From: Clostridia bacterium
GTDB lineage: Bacteria; Bacillota_A; Clostridia; Christensenellales; Aristaeellaceae
Length of the DNA stretch: 11,513 bases
Direction: 5' to 3'
Assembly (NCBI GenBank): GCA_017938645.1
Contig: JAGBBE010000029.1
Location: 1-11,513, forward strand
Shown: positions 1 through 5,988 of the stretch, one piece after another
Numbering within the stretch: position 1 is the stretch's first letter
Layout: the number at the start of each line of letters is the position of its first letter
The notes under the pieces: generated by a model
What the model saw: only the letters and a program-made list of their open reading frames with translations
Databases searched by the model: none
Told to the model about the DNA's origin: nothing
Translations under genes and position numbers: made by a program

Positions 1-140
1 CATGGGTGAAGCTCAAATTCACTGCGCTTAATCTGAAAAAGCTCGCCATCCACAAGTGGATGCGCTTGCTTGTTTCTTCGATTTTTCACATGATTGAAGC
101 CACTTTGCTACACGGCAAAGTGGCTTCTTTGACAGTCTGA
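1..140 (+). CDS. C-terminal end of a probable DDE transposase (partial, possibly decayed)
   Basis: An open frame enters from the window's left edge and stops at TGA 138-140, leaving about 45 residues. The segment WVKLKFTALNLKKLA resembles the conserved C-terminal stretch of IS1182/IS5-like DDE transposases, where a basic ...MNLKKLA... block follows the catalytic core. No catalytic residue is visible because the rest lies outside. The adjacent frame 2 reads SGFFDSLK at about 119-142, which also resembles the usual end of these transposases. This suggests a frameshift between the two blocks and hence a pseudogene, although the natural end may simply be the TGA. Family assignment is from motif memory and is tentative. 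Confidence 0.45.
   Translation, partial: WVKLKFTALNLKKLAIHKWMRLLVSSIFHMIEATLLHGKVASLTV
96..127 (+). terminator. Perfect 13-bp hairpin at the end of the transposase remnant
   Basis: GAAGCCACTTTGC (96-108) and GCAAAGTGGCTTC (115-127) are perfect inverted repeats around a 6-base loop, followed by TTT. The hairpin could end transcription of the transposase gene, or be part of the element's subterminal structure. The short T-run makes terminator function only probable. Confidence 0.5.
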
Positions 141-170
141 AAAGCCGCCGGTTTCTGACCGACGGCTTTT
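140..170 (-). terminator. Rho-independent terminator downstream of pmbA
   Basis: AAAAGCCGCCGGT (140-152) pairs with ACCGACGGCTTTT (158-170) through 13 positions with one G-U wobble and a 5-base loop. Read on the minus strand, the hairpin begins 16 bases after the pmbA stop and ends in TTTT. Its A and T tracts on both sides mean it could also stop transcription coming from the left. Confidence 0.75.
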
Positions 171-186
171 GTATATCGCATTTTAA

Positions 187-1524
187 TCAGCATCCGCTGA
201 TAGACAGTTCGCCTGCATCCGCATCAGCACTGCCGATTCCGCCCAGCGGGAAGAGCAGTTCTGAACTGAACTCGCGGATATTGGCAAGAAGTTCATAGAA
301 ATTGCCGGCAACCGTAATCTGTTCCACAGTCTTATCACGCTTTCCGCCGCAGAATGTATATCCCTTGGAGAGAAGAGAGAAATCTCCGCTGACAGGATTG
401 GCGCCTGCGTGAAGACCGCTCACTTCAGTGATGACAACGCCTTCTCCAATAGACGCGAGCATCTCATCCATTACTCTGGTACCCGGCTTATAATAGAGAT
501 TTGAGGGAGCAACATGCACCGCCGATGCATATCCAGCTTTGCTGGCATTGCCTGTGGTTTCAACGCCATCCTTGTGCGCAGTTTTCAGATTGTGAAGGAA
601 GGTTTTAAAAACGCCGTTTTCAATAACGGTATGTGCTTTGGACGGTACACCCTCTGCGTCAAAGGGACGTGCCTCCAGTCCATCCAGCAGGAGGGGATCA
701 TCAATCAGCGTTACGCATTCAGAAGCAACCTTTTCACCAATACGGCCTTTAAGAAGAGACAGTCCCTTCTGCGCACTCTCTGCAGAGATGATTCCGCAGA
801 AGGTTTCCAAAAGGTCCGCCATGGCCTCGCGAGCAAACACAACACGGTACTGGCCGGAAGGAATCTGTACAGCATTCAGCCCGGACACAGCGCGCCTCGC
901 CACTTCGGAGCCGATCTTTTCAGCATCAATCCTGTCAAAACTTCTGCCGCCGTCCCCATAAAATCCAGTCGCAACAGATTCGCCATCCTTCGCCATGGCC
1001 ATACCGTACATAATGCACATGTCCTCGGTGAACGAACGATCCATACCGTAGGAATTAACGATGCGGATGGTATGACGTCCTGTCTGAATGGCGTTGCGTG
1101 CCGCCTTGGCAATGCGCTCGTCATAACCCTTGATTTTTGTTTCCAGCGCCTTCACACACTCAATCTTGGTTTCGGGTGTGATATTTCCAAGCTCTTCGCT
1201 GCAAAGGTTAAGCTCCGGAACGGGCTCATTTCCGGTATAGAAAAAAACGGGATCTGTGTCTTCGCTCAATTCAGCGCTTTCGACCACACCGGATACAAGT
1301 TGATGGACTGCTTCGTCATCAAAGGCTTCTGTGCTGGAATAACCCATTTTACCATTCTTCAAACCGCGGAAGCCAAGACCTCGCGTAGCATTGCTCTTGT
1401 ATTCCGTTACTTCGCCTTCGTTTACCATCGCGCTGAAACTGTCACGCTCTACGATATACGCCTCGCATGCTTCAATTCCGGCGTTTTGGGCGGCGGTCAT
1501 CAATTTTTTCAAGAAAAGTTCCAT
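187..1524 (-). CDS. pmbA: TldE/PmbA, non-catalytic partner of the TldD metalloprotease
   Basis: A 445-residue protein of the PmbA/TldE family (E. coli PmbA is about 450). In characterised bacteria TldD and TldE form a heterodimeric cytoplasmic peptidase that trims unfolded peptides, such as the microcin B17 leader, and degrades the CcdA antitoxin. This subunit shows the shared fold, with a GxG-rich N-terminal half and signatures such as FDAEGVPS and GLHAGANPVSGDF in the C-terminal half. It lacks the HExxxH metal motif, as expected of TldE. ATG at 1522-1524 is preferred over the upstream ATG at 1570-1572 because AAGGAGG (1533-1539) lies 8 bases before it. That ribosome site overlaps the tldD stop codon, so translation is probably coupled. 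Only 13 bases separate the genes. No peptide substrate gene is visible nearby. Confidence 0.9.
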   Translation of the reverse strand: MELFLKKLMTAAQNAGIEACEAYIVERDSFSAMVNEGEVTEYKSNATRGLGFRGLKNGKMGYSSTEAFDDEAVHQLVSGVVESAELSEDTDPVFFYTGNEPVPELNLCSEELGNITPETKIECVKALETKIKGYDERIAKAARNAIQTGRHTIRIVNSYGMDRSFTEDMCIMYGMAMAKDGESVATGFYGDGGRSFDRIDAEKIGSEVARRAVSGLNAVQIPSGQYRVVFAREAMADLLETFCGIISAESAQKGLSLLKGRIGEKVASECVTLIDDPLLLDGLEARPFDAEGVPSKAHTVIENGVFKTFLHNLKTAHKDGVETTGNASKAGYASAVHVAPSNLYYKPGTRVMDEMLASIGEGVVITEVSGLHAGANPVSGDFSLLSKGYTFCGGKRDKTVEQITVAGNFYELLANIREFSSELLFPLGGIGSADADAGELSISGC

Positions 1525-1537
1525 ATTTCTTTCCTCC

Positions 1538-2926
1538 TTAAGCGCGTCCGCCGACAGTGATGCTTGACACACGGATCATGGGCTGACCGACATTGGTCGG
1601 CACGCTTCCGCTCATGCTTCCGCACATGCCCTGATCCATGCGCATGTCCTTGCCAACACGGTCGATCTTCATCAGCACGTCTGCGCCCTTGCCAATCAGG
1701 CTTGCGCCGCGAACTGGCGTGGTGATCTTGCCGTCCTTGACCAGATAACCTTCCTGAACCGCAAAATTGAATTCGCCGGTAGCAGGATTCACAGAACCGC
1801 CGCCCATTTTGGCTGCATAAAGGCCATCGCCCATGGAAGAGATGATCTCTGCGTCGTCATCCGTGCCGGGAGCAATGTATGTATTGCGCATGCGGGAAGT
1901 GGGTGCAAAAGCGTAACTCTGTCTGCGGGCGCTGCCGGTAGGAGCCATGCCCATACGTCTGCCATTGAGACGGTCAATCATATAGTTCTTCAGAATGCCG
2001 TTTTCAATCAGCACAAGCTTGTTGGTCGGCGTTCCTTCATCGTCTACATTTTCACTGCCCCATTCATTGGGCATGGTGCCATCATCAATGGCCGTTACGC
2101 AGGAAGCGGCAATCTGCTGTCCCAGTTTTCCACTGAATTCACTCATGCCAAATGCAACGCTGGTTGCCTCAAGGCTGTGGCCGCAAGCCTCATGGAAGAT
2201 AACGCCGCCAAAGCCGTTGTCGATTGCAACAGGCATCACTCCGGAAGGACACTGCGGCGCATGCAGCATACGCACAGCAGTTTCAGCAGCTTTTCGTGCA
2301 GCCACGGAGGGATTGACGCGATCCTCAAACAGCTCATACCCCATCATCGCGCCAGGGCCTGCCGTGGCTGTCTGGTTTTCCATTCCGCTGGAGGCAACAA
2401 TCTGGCAGTACAGACGCGTATAGGTTCTTCGGTCAGTGGTATAGAGACCCTCGCTGTTGCAGATGAGCACGTCCTGTTCGCTGTCTTTATAGGTACAGAT
2501 CGCCTGCGTAATCTCGGGGCTGAAATCACGCGCAGCCGCGTTGGCCGAACGCAGAATCTCCGCCTTTTTCCTTGCGGCAGTCTGCGAAGGCGTCATGCGA
2601 ACGGGATGAATATTCGTACGAGCTGGTACAACAAAAGGTTTTGCAGTTACGATTCCCTTTTGATCCTTAACAGCTGAAGCGGCCTGTCTGGCACAGCGCA
2701 GAAGTCCTTCGCAATCCGTATCATTGGTGTAGGTATAAATGGCATTCAGGCCCACATAGACGCGAATACCCGCTCCGTGAATTCGTCCGGAATTAATGGT
2801 TTCCATCCGATTATCCTGCAGGACAAGTACATTATCCCTGCGATCCTCCAGAAAAATTTCTGCAAAATCGCCTCCGGTAGAAAGCGCAGTATTCAGCACT
2901 TCCTGTGCAGTGGCTTGATTGAGCAT
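1538..2926 (-). CDS. tldD: TldD, zinc metalloprotease subunit of the TldD/TldE complex
   Basis: A 462-residue protein (E. coli TldD is 481). The catalytic HExxxH motif is HEACGH at residues 245-250 (bases 2177-2194). The third metal ligand expected for this family is the cysteine in DQGMCGSMSG (Cys435). The conserved VDDEGTPT block lies near residues 294-301. Together with the downstream pmbA product it should form the cytoplasmic heterodimer in which TldD cleaves and TldE shapes the substrate tunnel. The start at 2924-2926 is chosen because GGAGG (2934-2938) sits 7 bases upstream. The 40 extra upstream codons of the open frame overlap the promoter and have no family similarity. First gene of a two-gene operon. 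The natural substrate in this organism is unknown. Confidence 0.93.
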   Translation of the reverse strand: MLNQATAQEVLNTALSTGGDFAEIFLEDRRDNVLVLQDNRMETINSGRIHGAGIRVYVGLNAIYTYTNDTDCEGLLRCARQAASAVKDQKGIVTAKPFVVPARTNIHPVRMTPSQTAARKKAEILRSANAAARDFSPEITQAICTYKDSEQDVLICNSEGLYTTDRRTYTRLYCQIVASSGMENQTATAGPGAMMGYELFEDRVNPSVAARKAAETAVRMLHAPQCPSGVMPVAIDNGFGGVIFHEACGHSLEATSVAFGMSEFSGKLGQQIAASCVTAIDDGTMPNEWGSENVDDEGTPTNKLVLIENGILKNYMIDRLNGRRMGMAPTGSARRQSYAFAPTSRMRNTYIAPGTDDDAEIISSMGDGLYAAKMGGGSVNPATGEFNFAVQEGYLVKDGKITTPVRGASLIGKGADVLMKIDRVGKDMRMDQGMCGSMSGSVPTNVGQPMIRVSSITVGGRA

Positions 2927-2960
2927 ATCAGATCCTCCATTTCTGGTTTTCGATAGGGTT

Positions 2961-2990
2961 ATTATACCACGATGGTGCAAAAAGGCACAA
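2961..2990 (-). promoter_or_regulatory. Sigma-A type promoter of tldD-pmbA
   Basis: On the minus strand, TTGTGC (2985-2990) and a perfect TATAAT (2961-2966) are separated by 18 bases. The predicted transcription start near 2954 leaves a leader of about 28 bases. The -35 element overlaps a dyad (2975-3008) that could be an operator. Confidence 0.6.
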
Positions 2991-3008
2991 CCGTAGTTGT
3001 GTTTGCAC
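2975..3008. promoter_or_regulatory. Nested inverted repeat overlapping the tldD -35 element
   Basis: An inner perfect dyad, CACAAC (2986-2991) and GTTGTG (2996-3001), is enclosed by an outer pair, GTGCAAA (2975-2981) and TTTGCAC (3002-3008), with a 4-base offset on one side. It covers the tldD -35 hexamer, which fits a repressor site. No regulator can be named. Confidence 0.4.
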
Positions 3009-3070
3009 ATGGAAATGTATCTTTGAAGCACAAAATAATGTTTCAACCGAAAGAAAGTGATATGATCTGT

Positions 3071-3115
3071 TTGTCAAATAAGACAATCAGACAAGGCTGT
3101 GTTGTCTCTTGACAA
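3071..3115. promoter_or_regulatory. Cluster of five TTGTC/GACAA half-sites upstream of the membrane protein gene
   Basis: TTGTC at 3071-3075, GACAA at 3082-3086, GACAA at 3090-3094, TTGTC at 3102-3106 and GACAA at 3111-3115 form overlapping inverted repeats. The best is AGACAA (3089-3094) with TTGTCT (3102-3107). The last half-site overlaps the predicted -35 TTGACA. The arrangement resembles a multi-site operator, but the binding protein is unknown. Confidence 0.4.
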
Positions 3116-3137
3116 GCAAAAGGTAATGTGAAATGAT
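3109..3137 (+). promoter_or_regulatory. Probable promoter of the 231-residue membrane protein gene
   Basis: A consensus TTGACA (3109-3114) is followed after 17 bases by AATGAT (3132-3137), which matches four of six -10 positions. The predicted start near 3144 gives a leader of about 38 bases. The -10 is weak, so an activator or another -10 register is possible. Confidence 0.45.
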
Positions 3138-3181
3138 ATTAATGCCTTTTCTATTTCATTCATTTCAAAAGGAGAGTCAAA

Positions 3182-3877
3182 ATGCCCCGCGACAACAGGA
3201 AACGTTCCTTCAGTGAAATCTCTGGACATATTTTGTTTGTTACCCTGATTATTTCTGCTATATATTCTCTGGTCCGTGTAATTCTTCCACAGCCATTTAT
3301 GCAAAATGGCAGCGAGTTTGCCCACGAGCGCGGCGACTATGTGCTGATGTTCATCCAGTGCGTACTGGGACTTGTTGTTTTTTCGCTTCCGTCGATTGTA
3401 AGCCGTAAATGGCGATTCAACATTCCAAACTTCATTTACGTAATGTATTACATCTTTCTGTACTGCGCAATTTTTCTTGGAGAAGTACTGCAATTTTATT
3501 ATCTCGTTCCTCACTGGGATACCATTCTGCACTTCTTCTCGGGCGCAATGCTTGGAGCGCTTGGTTTTATCCTTGTAAGCTGGCTCAATGACAGCGAAAA
3601 GATCCGCGTATCGCTCTCACCTGCCTTTGTCGCGCTGTTTGCTTTCTGCTTTGCCTTAAGCTGCGGAGCAGTCTGGGAGATCTATGAATATGTGTTCGAT
3701 GGCCTGCTTGGACTCAACATGCAGAAGTTCATGACAGCGGACGGCGTTACCCTTGCAGGTCATGATGCACTCCGTGACACCATGAAGGATATTATTGTTG
3801 ATGCGCTCGCCGCTCTTCTGATTGCTGTAATGGGTTATGGACGTCTGAAGGCCGATCATACGCAAAATGTCAAATAA
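3182..3877 (+). CDS. Six-helix integral membrane protein of unknown function
   Basis: A 231-residue protein with hydrophobic segments near residues 16-36, 53-72, 82-106, 115-135, 146-167 and 203-220, and a basic N-terminus likely in the cytoplasm. Charged residues recur at membrane borders: HWDTILHF (111-118), WEIYEY (165-170) and DTMKDIIVDALAA (199-211). This D..LHF / WE..E / D..xD pattern is reminiscent of YjdF/DUF2238-like membrane proteins, whose biochemical role I do not know, and the resemblance is from memory only. An AAAGGAG ribosome site lies about 7 bases before the ATG. The gene has its own promoter and terminator, so it is a single-gene unit between the divergent tldD operon and the ctsR operon. 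No function is assigned. Confidence 0.8.
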   Translation: MPRDNRKRSFSEISGHILFVTLIISAIYSLVRVILPQPFMQNGSEFAHERGDYVLMFIQCVLGLVVFSLPSIVSRKWRFNIPNFIYVMYYIFLYCAIFLGEVLQFYYLVPHWDTILHFFSGAMLGALGFILVSWLNDSEKIRVSLSPAFVALFAFCFALSCGAVWEIYEYVFDGLLGLNMQKFMTADGVTLAGHDALRDTMKDIIVDALAALLIAVMGYGRLKADHTQNVK

Positions 3878-3881
3878 TGTT

Positions 3882-3918
3882 CTGCCCGTGCTCTTCCGGT
3901 GCGGGCAGCTTGCTTTTT
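3882..3918 (+). terminator. Terminator of the membrane protein gene
   Basis: CTGCCCGTGC (3882-3891) pairs with GTGCGGGCAG (3899-3908), including two G-U wobbles, around a 7-base loop. It is followed by CTTGC and TTTTT (3914-3918), starting 4 bases after the stop codon. The T-tract also supplies part of the ctsR -35 region. Confidence 0.65.
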
Positions 3919-3938
3919 ATCTCAAGACATGCTAAAAT
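3910..3938 (+). promoter_or_regulatory. Sigma-A type promoter of the ctsR operon
   Basis: TTGCTT (3910-3915) and TAAAAT (3933-3938) are separated by exactly 17 bases, placing the start near 3945, inside the CtsR operator. The promoter begins within the tail of the preceding terminator, a very compact junction. Confidence 0.65.
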
Positions 3939-3943
3939 CAAAT

Positions 3944-3960
3944 GGTCAAAGAAGGTCTAT
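3944..3960 (+). promoter_or_regulatory. CtsR operator (heptad direct repeat)
   Basis: GGTCAAA-GAA-GGTCTAT matches the known CtsR box RGTCAAA-NAN-RGTCAAA. The first heptad and spacer are perfect and the second heptad differs at two positions. It overlaps the predicted transcription start and ends 27 bases before the ctsR ATG, which fits autorepression of the operon that is relieved by heat or protein stress. Confidence 0.75.
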
Positions 3961-3987
3961 TCATTCTGACTAAAAAGGAGGACTTTC

Positions 3988-4449
3988 ATGCGGCTGAGCG
4001 ATGCCATTGAACAATTTATCAAAACCATGCTTACGCAGGACGAGCATGAGGTTGAGCTGAAACGCAATGAACTGGCTGAATATTTTGGCTGCGCGCCTTC
4101 TCAGATCAATTATGTCCTCGCAACGCGTTTTACACCAGACCATGGGTATATTATTGAAAGCAGACGCGGCGGAGGTGGATACATCCGCATTTTTCGCATG
4201 CAGCAGGATACCCGCGAGCAGCTTTTGTATATGCTCAATGAGAGGATCGGCGATTCCATTGACGTTCTCTCTGCCTCTCACCTGATTCAGCAGCTGCTGG
4301 AGAGAGAACTGATCACCCCAAGTGAAAGCGCGCTGATGAATTCGGCGATATCCACGCAGGCTCTAAGCTTGCCGATTACTACTGAGATGAAAAATGCGCT
4401 GCGTGCAAAGATTCTTAGAAGCATGCTTCTGGAAGTTGCACAGAAATGA
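3988..4449 (+). CDS. ctsR: CtsR, repressor of class III heat-shock genes
   Basis: A 153-residue protein, the usual length. The N-terminal winged helix-turn-helix includes ELAEYFGCAPSQINYV (about 28-43) and the wing RRGGGGYIRI (59-68). In Bacillus/Geobacillus CtsR the glycine loop is the heat sensor and the arginine just before it, here Arg60, is phosphorylated by McsB. The C-terminal part (about 75-153) is the helical dimerisation domain. CtsR binds heptad repeats as a dimer and represses clp genes, including this operon through the box at 3944-3960. AAGGAGG (3975-3981) lies 6 bases before the ATG. It is the first gene of the operon and ends 18 bases before mcsA. Confidence 0.95.
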   Translation: MRLSDAIEQFIKTMLTQDEHEVELKRNELAEYFGCAPSQINYVLATRFTPDHGYIIESRRGGGGYIRIFRMQQDTREQLLYMLNERIGDSIDVLSASHLIQQLLERELITPSESALMNSAISTQALSLPITTEMKNALRAKILRSMLLEVAQK

Positions 4450-4467
4450 AAGTAAGGAGGGCTAGGG

Positions 4468-4983
4468 ATGCTGTGTGAAGAATGTGGAAAAAACGAGGCT
4501 ACTGTCTCCATCACGCTGAAAACAGGCAAAGGCAGCAATACACGCATGCTTTGCAGGGAATGTGTCAAAAAAATGGAATCCAGCCTGTCCAAGGGCGATA
4601 TTCAGGGCTTCCTGAGTTCCATTCTTTCGGTTCTTAATACATCCGAACCCAAAAAGGAAACCGCGCCGTCTCCTGCATGTTCTGGCTGCGGACTGACATA
4701 CGCAGAATTTGAGCATAGCGGCAGGCTGGGCTGCGCACAATGTTACCGTGATTTTTCAGAACAGCTGCGCCCTCTTTTGCAGCGAGTTCACGGTCGAGCG
4801 CAGCATGCCGGCAGAAAGCCCGCGGCTTTTACGCCCGATCCCAAGGCGCTCCTTGACGCGCAGATCATGGAATTGCGGCAGAAGATGGACGAAGCTGTTG
4901 CCGTTGAGAATTTTGAGGATGCAGCAAAGTATCGTGACGAGCTTCGCGCGCTTACAGAAAGCAAGGAGGCAGCAAACGGATGA
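4468..4983 (+). CDS. mcsA: McsA, zinc-binding activator of the McsB arginine kinase
   Basis: A 171-residue protein with four CxxC zinc motifs: Cys3/Cys6, Cys29/Cys32, Cys71/Cys74 and Cys89/Cys92. A C-terminal UVR motif (about residues 133-163, with the core NFEDAAKYRDEL) is of the type shared with UvrB, UvrC and the ClpC middle domain. In Bacillus, McsA binds and activates McsB and helps deliver substrates to ClpC. Zinc or thiol stress affects this through the cysteines, and all eight are present here. A linker of about 40 residues rich in Arg, Ala and Pro (95-131) separates the zinc and UVR parts. AAGGAGG (4454-4460) lies 7 bases before the start. Its TGA overlaps the mcsB ATG as ATGA (4980-4983), implying translational coupling and balanced synthesis. 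Confidence 0.93.
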   Translation: MLCEECGKNEATVSITLKTGKGSNTRMLCRECVKKMESSLSKGDIQGFLSSILSVLNTSEPKKETAPSPACSGCGLTYAEFEHSGRLGCAQCYRDFSEQLRPLLQRVHGRAQHAGRKPAAFTPDPKALLDAQIMELRQKMDEAVAVENFEDAAKYRDELRALTESKEAANG

Positions 4984-5978
4984 GCGAACATACCGGAACG
5001 GTCGTAGTATCCGGCCGTGTGCGCCTTGCACGCAACTATTACGATCTGCCTTTTTCAACGCTGAAATCTCCTGACAATGCACAGCTGTGTATCTCTCGTG
5101 CCTGTGAGGCGATGGAGCGTGAAGAGGATGATTACACCCTCTACCGTATGGAGGAAATGCCGCAGGTTGAGCGTCTGAAACTGGTAGAACGCCATCTGAT
5201 CAGCCGCGATCTGCTCAAGCACACCGAAGTCGGTGCGGCGCTCATCCGCAGCGACCGCCGCGTGAGCATTATGATCAACGAGGAAGACCATCTTCGCATT
5301 CAGTCTATTGTGAATGGTTTTGATCTCTCCTCTGCTGCTCAGGATGCTTTTCGCGCAGAAGAAGCACTGGAGTCCGGCTGTACTTTCAGCTTTGACTCTC
5401 AGCTTGGTTACCTTACTTCTTGTCCGACCAATACAGGCACCGGTATGCGTGCTTCGCTGATGATGCATCTGCCGCTGCTGACCCGCTGCAAGCAGATGGG
5501 AAATGTTCACCAGAATGTCGCAAAGCTCGGCCTGACCATTCGCGGCATCTATGGCGAAGGCAGCGAGGCGCTGGGAGATCTGTATCAGGTGAGCAATCAG
5601 GTCACCCTCGGACGTACCGAAGAAGAAATCATCGAAGCGGTTACAGGTGTGGGACGCCAGCTCATTGGTATGGAAGAAGCACTACGCGACCGTACCATGA
5701 AGGAAAAACCCTCTGAATGGAAGGATGCTATGTGGCGCAGCTATGCGCTTTTGCGCTATGCTGTCAGAATGGATGAAAAAGAATTTATGCAGCATTGGAG
5801 CCATCTGAGACTCGGTGCATCGCTTGGGATTTTCCAGACACCGCTTACTTTGACTGATGAACTTCTCACAGTAGCTCAGAATGCACATGTGCAGCGCTAC
5901 TCCAGTCAGATGGACGGAAATCCTTCCATCGAGGAAGCACGATGTGACCTGATCCATCGAACCCTTGAAAGCAACTAG
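4980..5978 (+). CDS. mcsB: McsB, protein arginine kinase
   Basis: A 332-residue member of the phosphagen kinase-like family, about 30 shorter than B. subtilis McsB. It phosphorylates arginines on CtsR and misfolded proteins, marking them for ClpC-ClpP. Visible active-site blocks are SGRVRLARN (11-19, usually SSR), INEEDHLRIQ (99-108), the cysteine loop SCPTNTGTGMRAS (147-159, Cys148) and RGIYGEGSEALGD (188-200), so catalysis should be intact. Two differences stand out. The N-terminus lacks the roughly 16-residue helix of the Bacillus protein. At the C-terminus, the phosphoarginine-binding RDxxRA motif of Bacillus-type McsB aligns with IEEARC (317-322). The start overlaps the mcsA stop, with AAGGAGG (4963-4969) 10 bases upstream. 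Confidence 0.93.
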   Translation: MSEHTGTVVVSGRVRLARNYYDLPFSTLKSPDNAQLCISRACEAMEREEDDYTLYRMEEMPQVERLKLVERHLISRDLLKHTEVGAALIRSDRRVSIMINEEDHLRIQSIVNGFDLSSAAQDAFRAEEALESGCTFSFDSQLGYLTSCPTNTGTGMRASLMMHLPLLTRCKQMGNVHQNVAKLGLTIRGIYGEGSEALGDLYQVSNQVTLGRTEEEIIEAVTGVGRQLIGMEEALRDRTMKEKPSEWKDAMWRSYALLRYAVRMDEKEFMQHWSHLRLGASLGIFQTPLTLTDELLTVAQNAHVQRYSSQMDGNPSIEEARCDLIHRTLESN

Positions 5979-5988
5979 GAGGACATAA

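Noticed and set aside
514..1560. A 348-residue plus-strand frame opposite pmbA.
   Set aside because: It is antisense to a clear PmbA gene with a good ribosome site and family signatures. The plus-strand product resembles no known family.
3175..3181. AGTCAAA just before the membrane protein start, matching a CtsR heptad.
   Set aside because: It is a single heptad overlapping the ribosome site region, with no second heptad at the right spacing.
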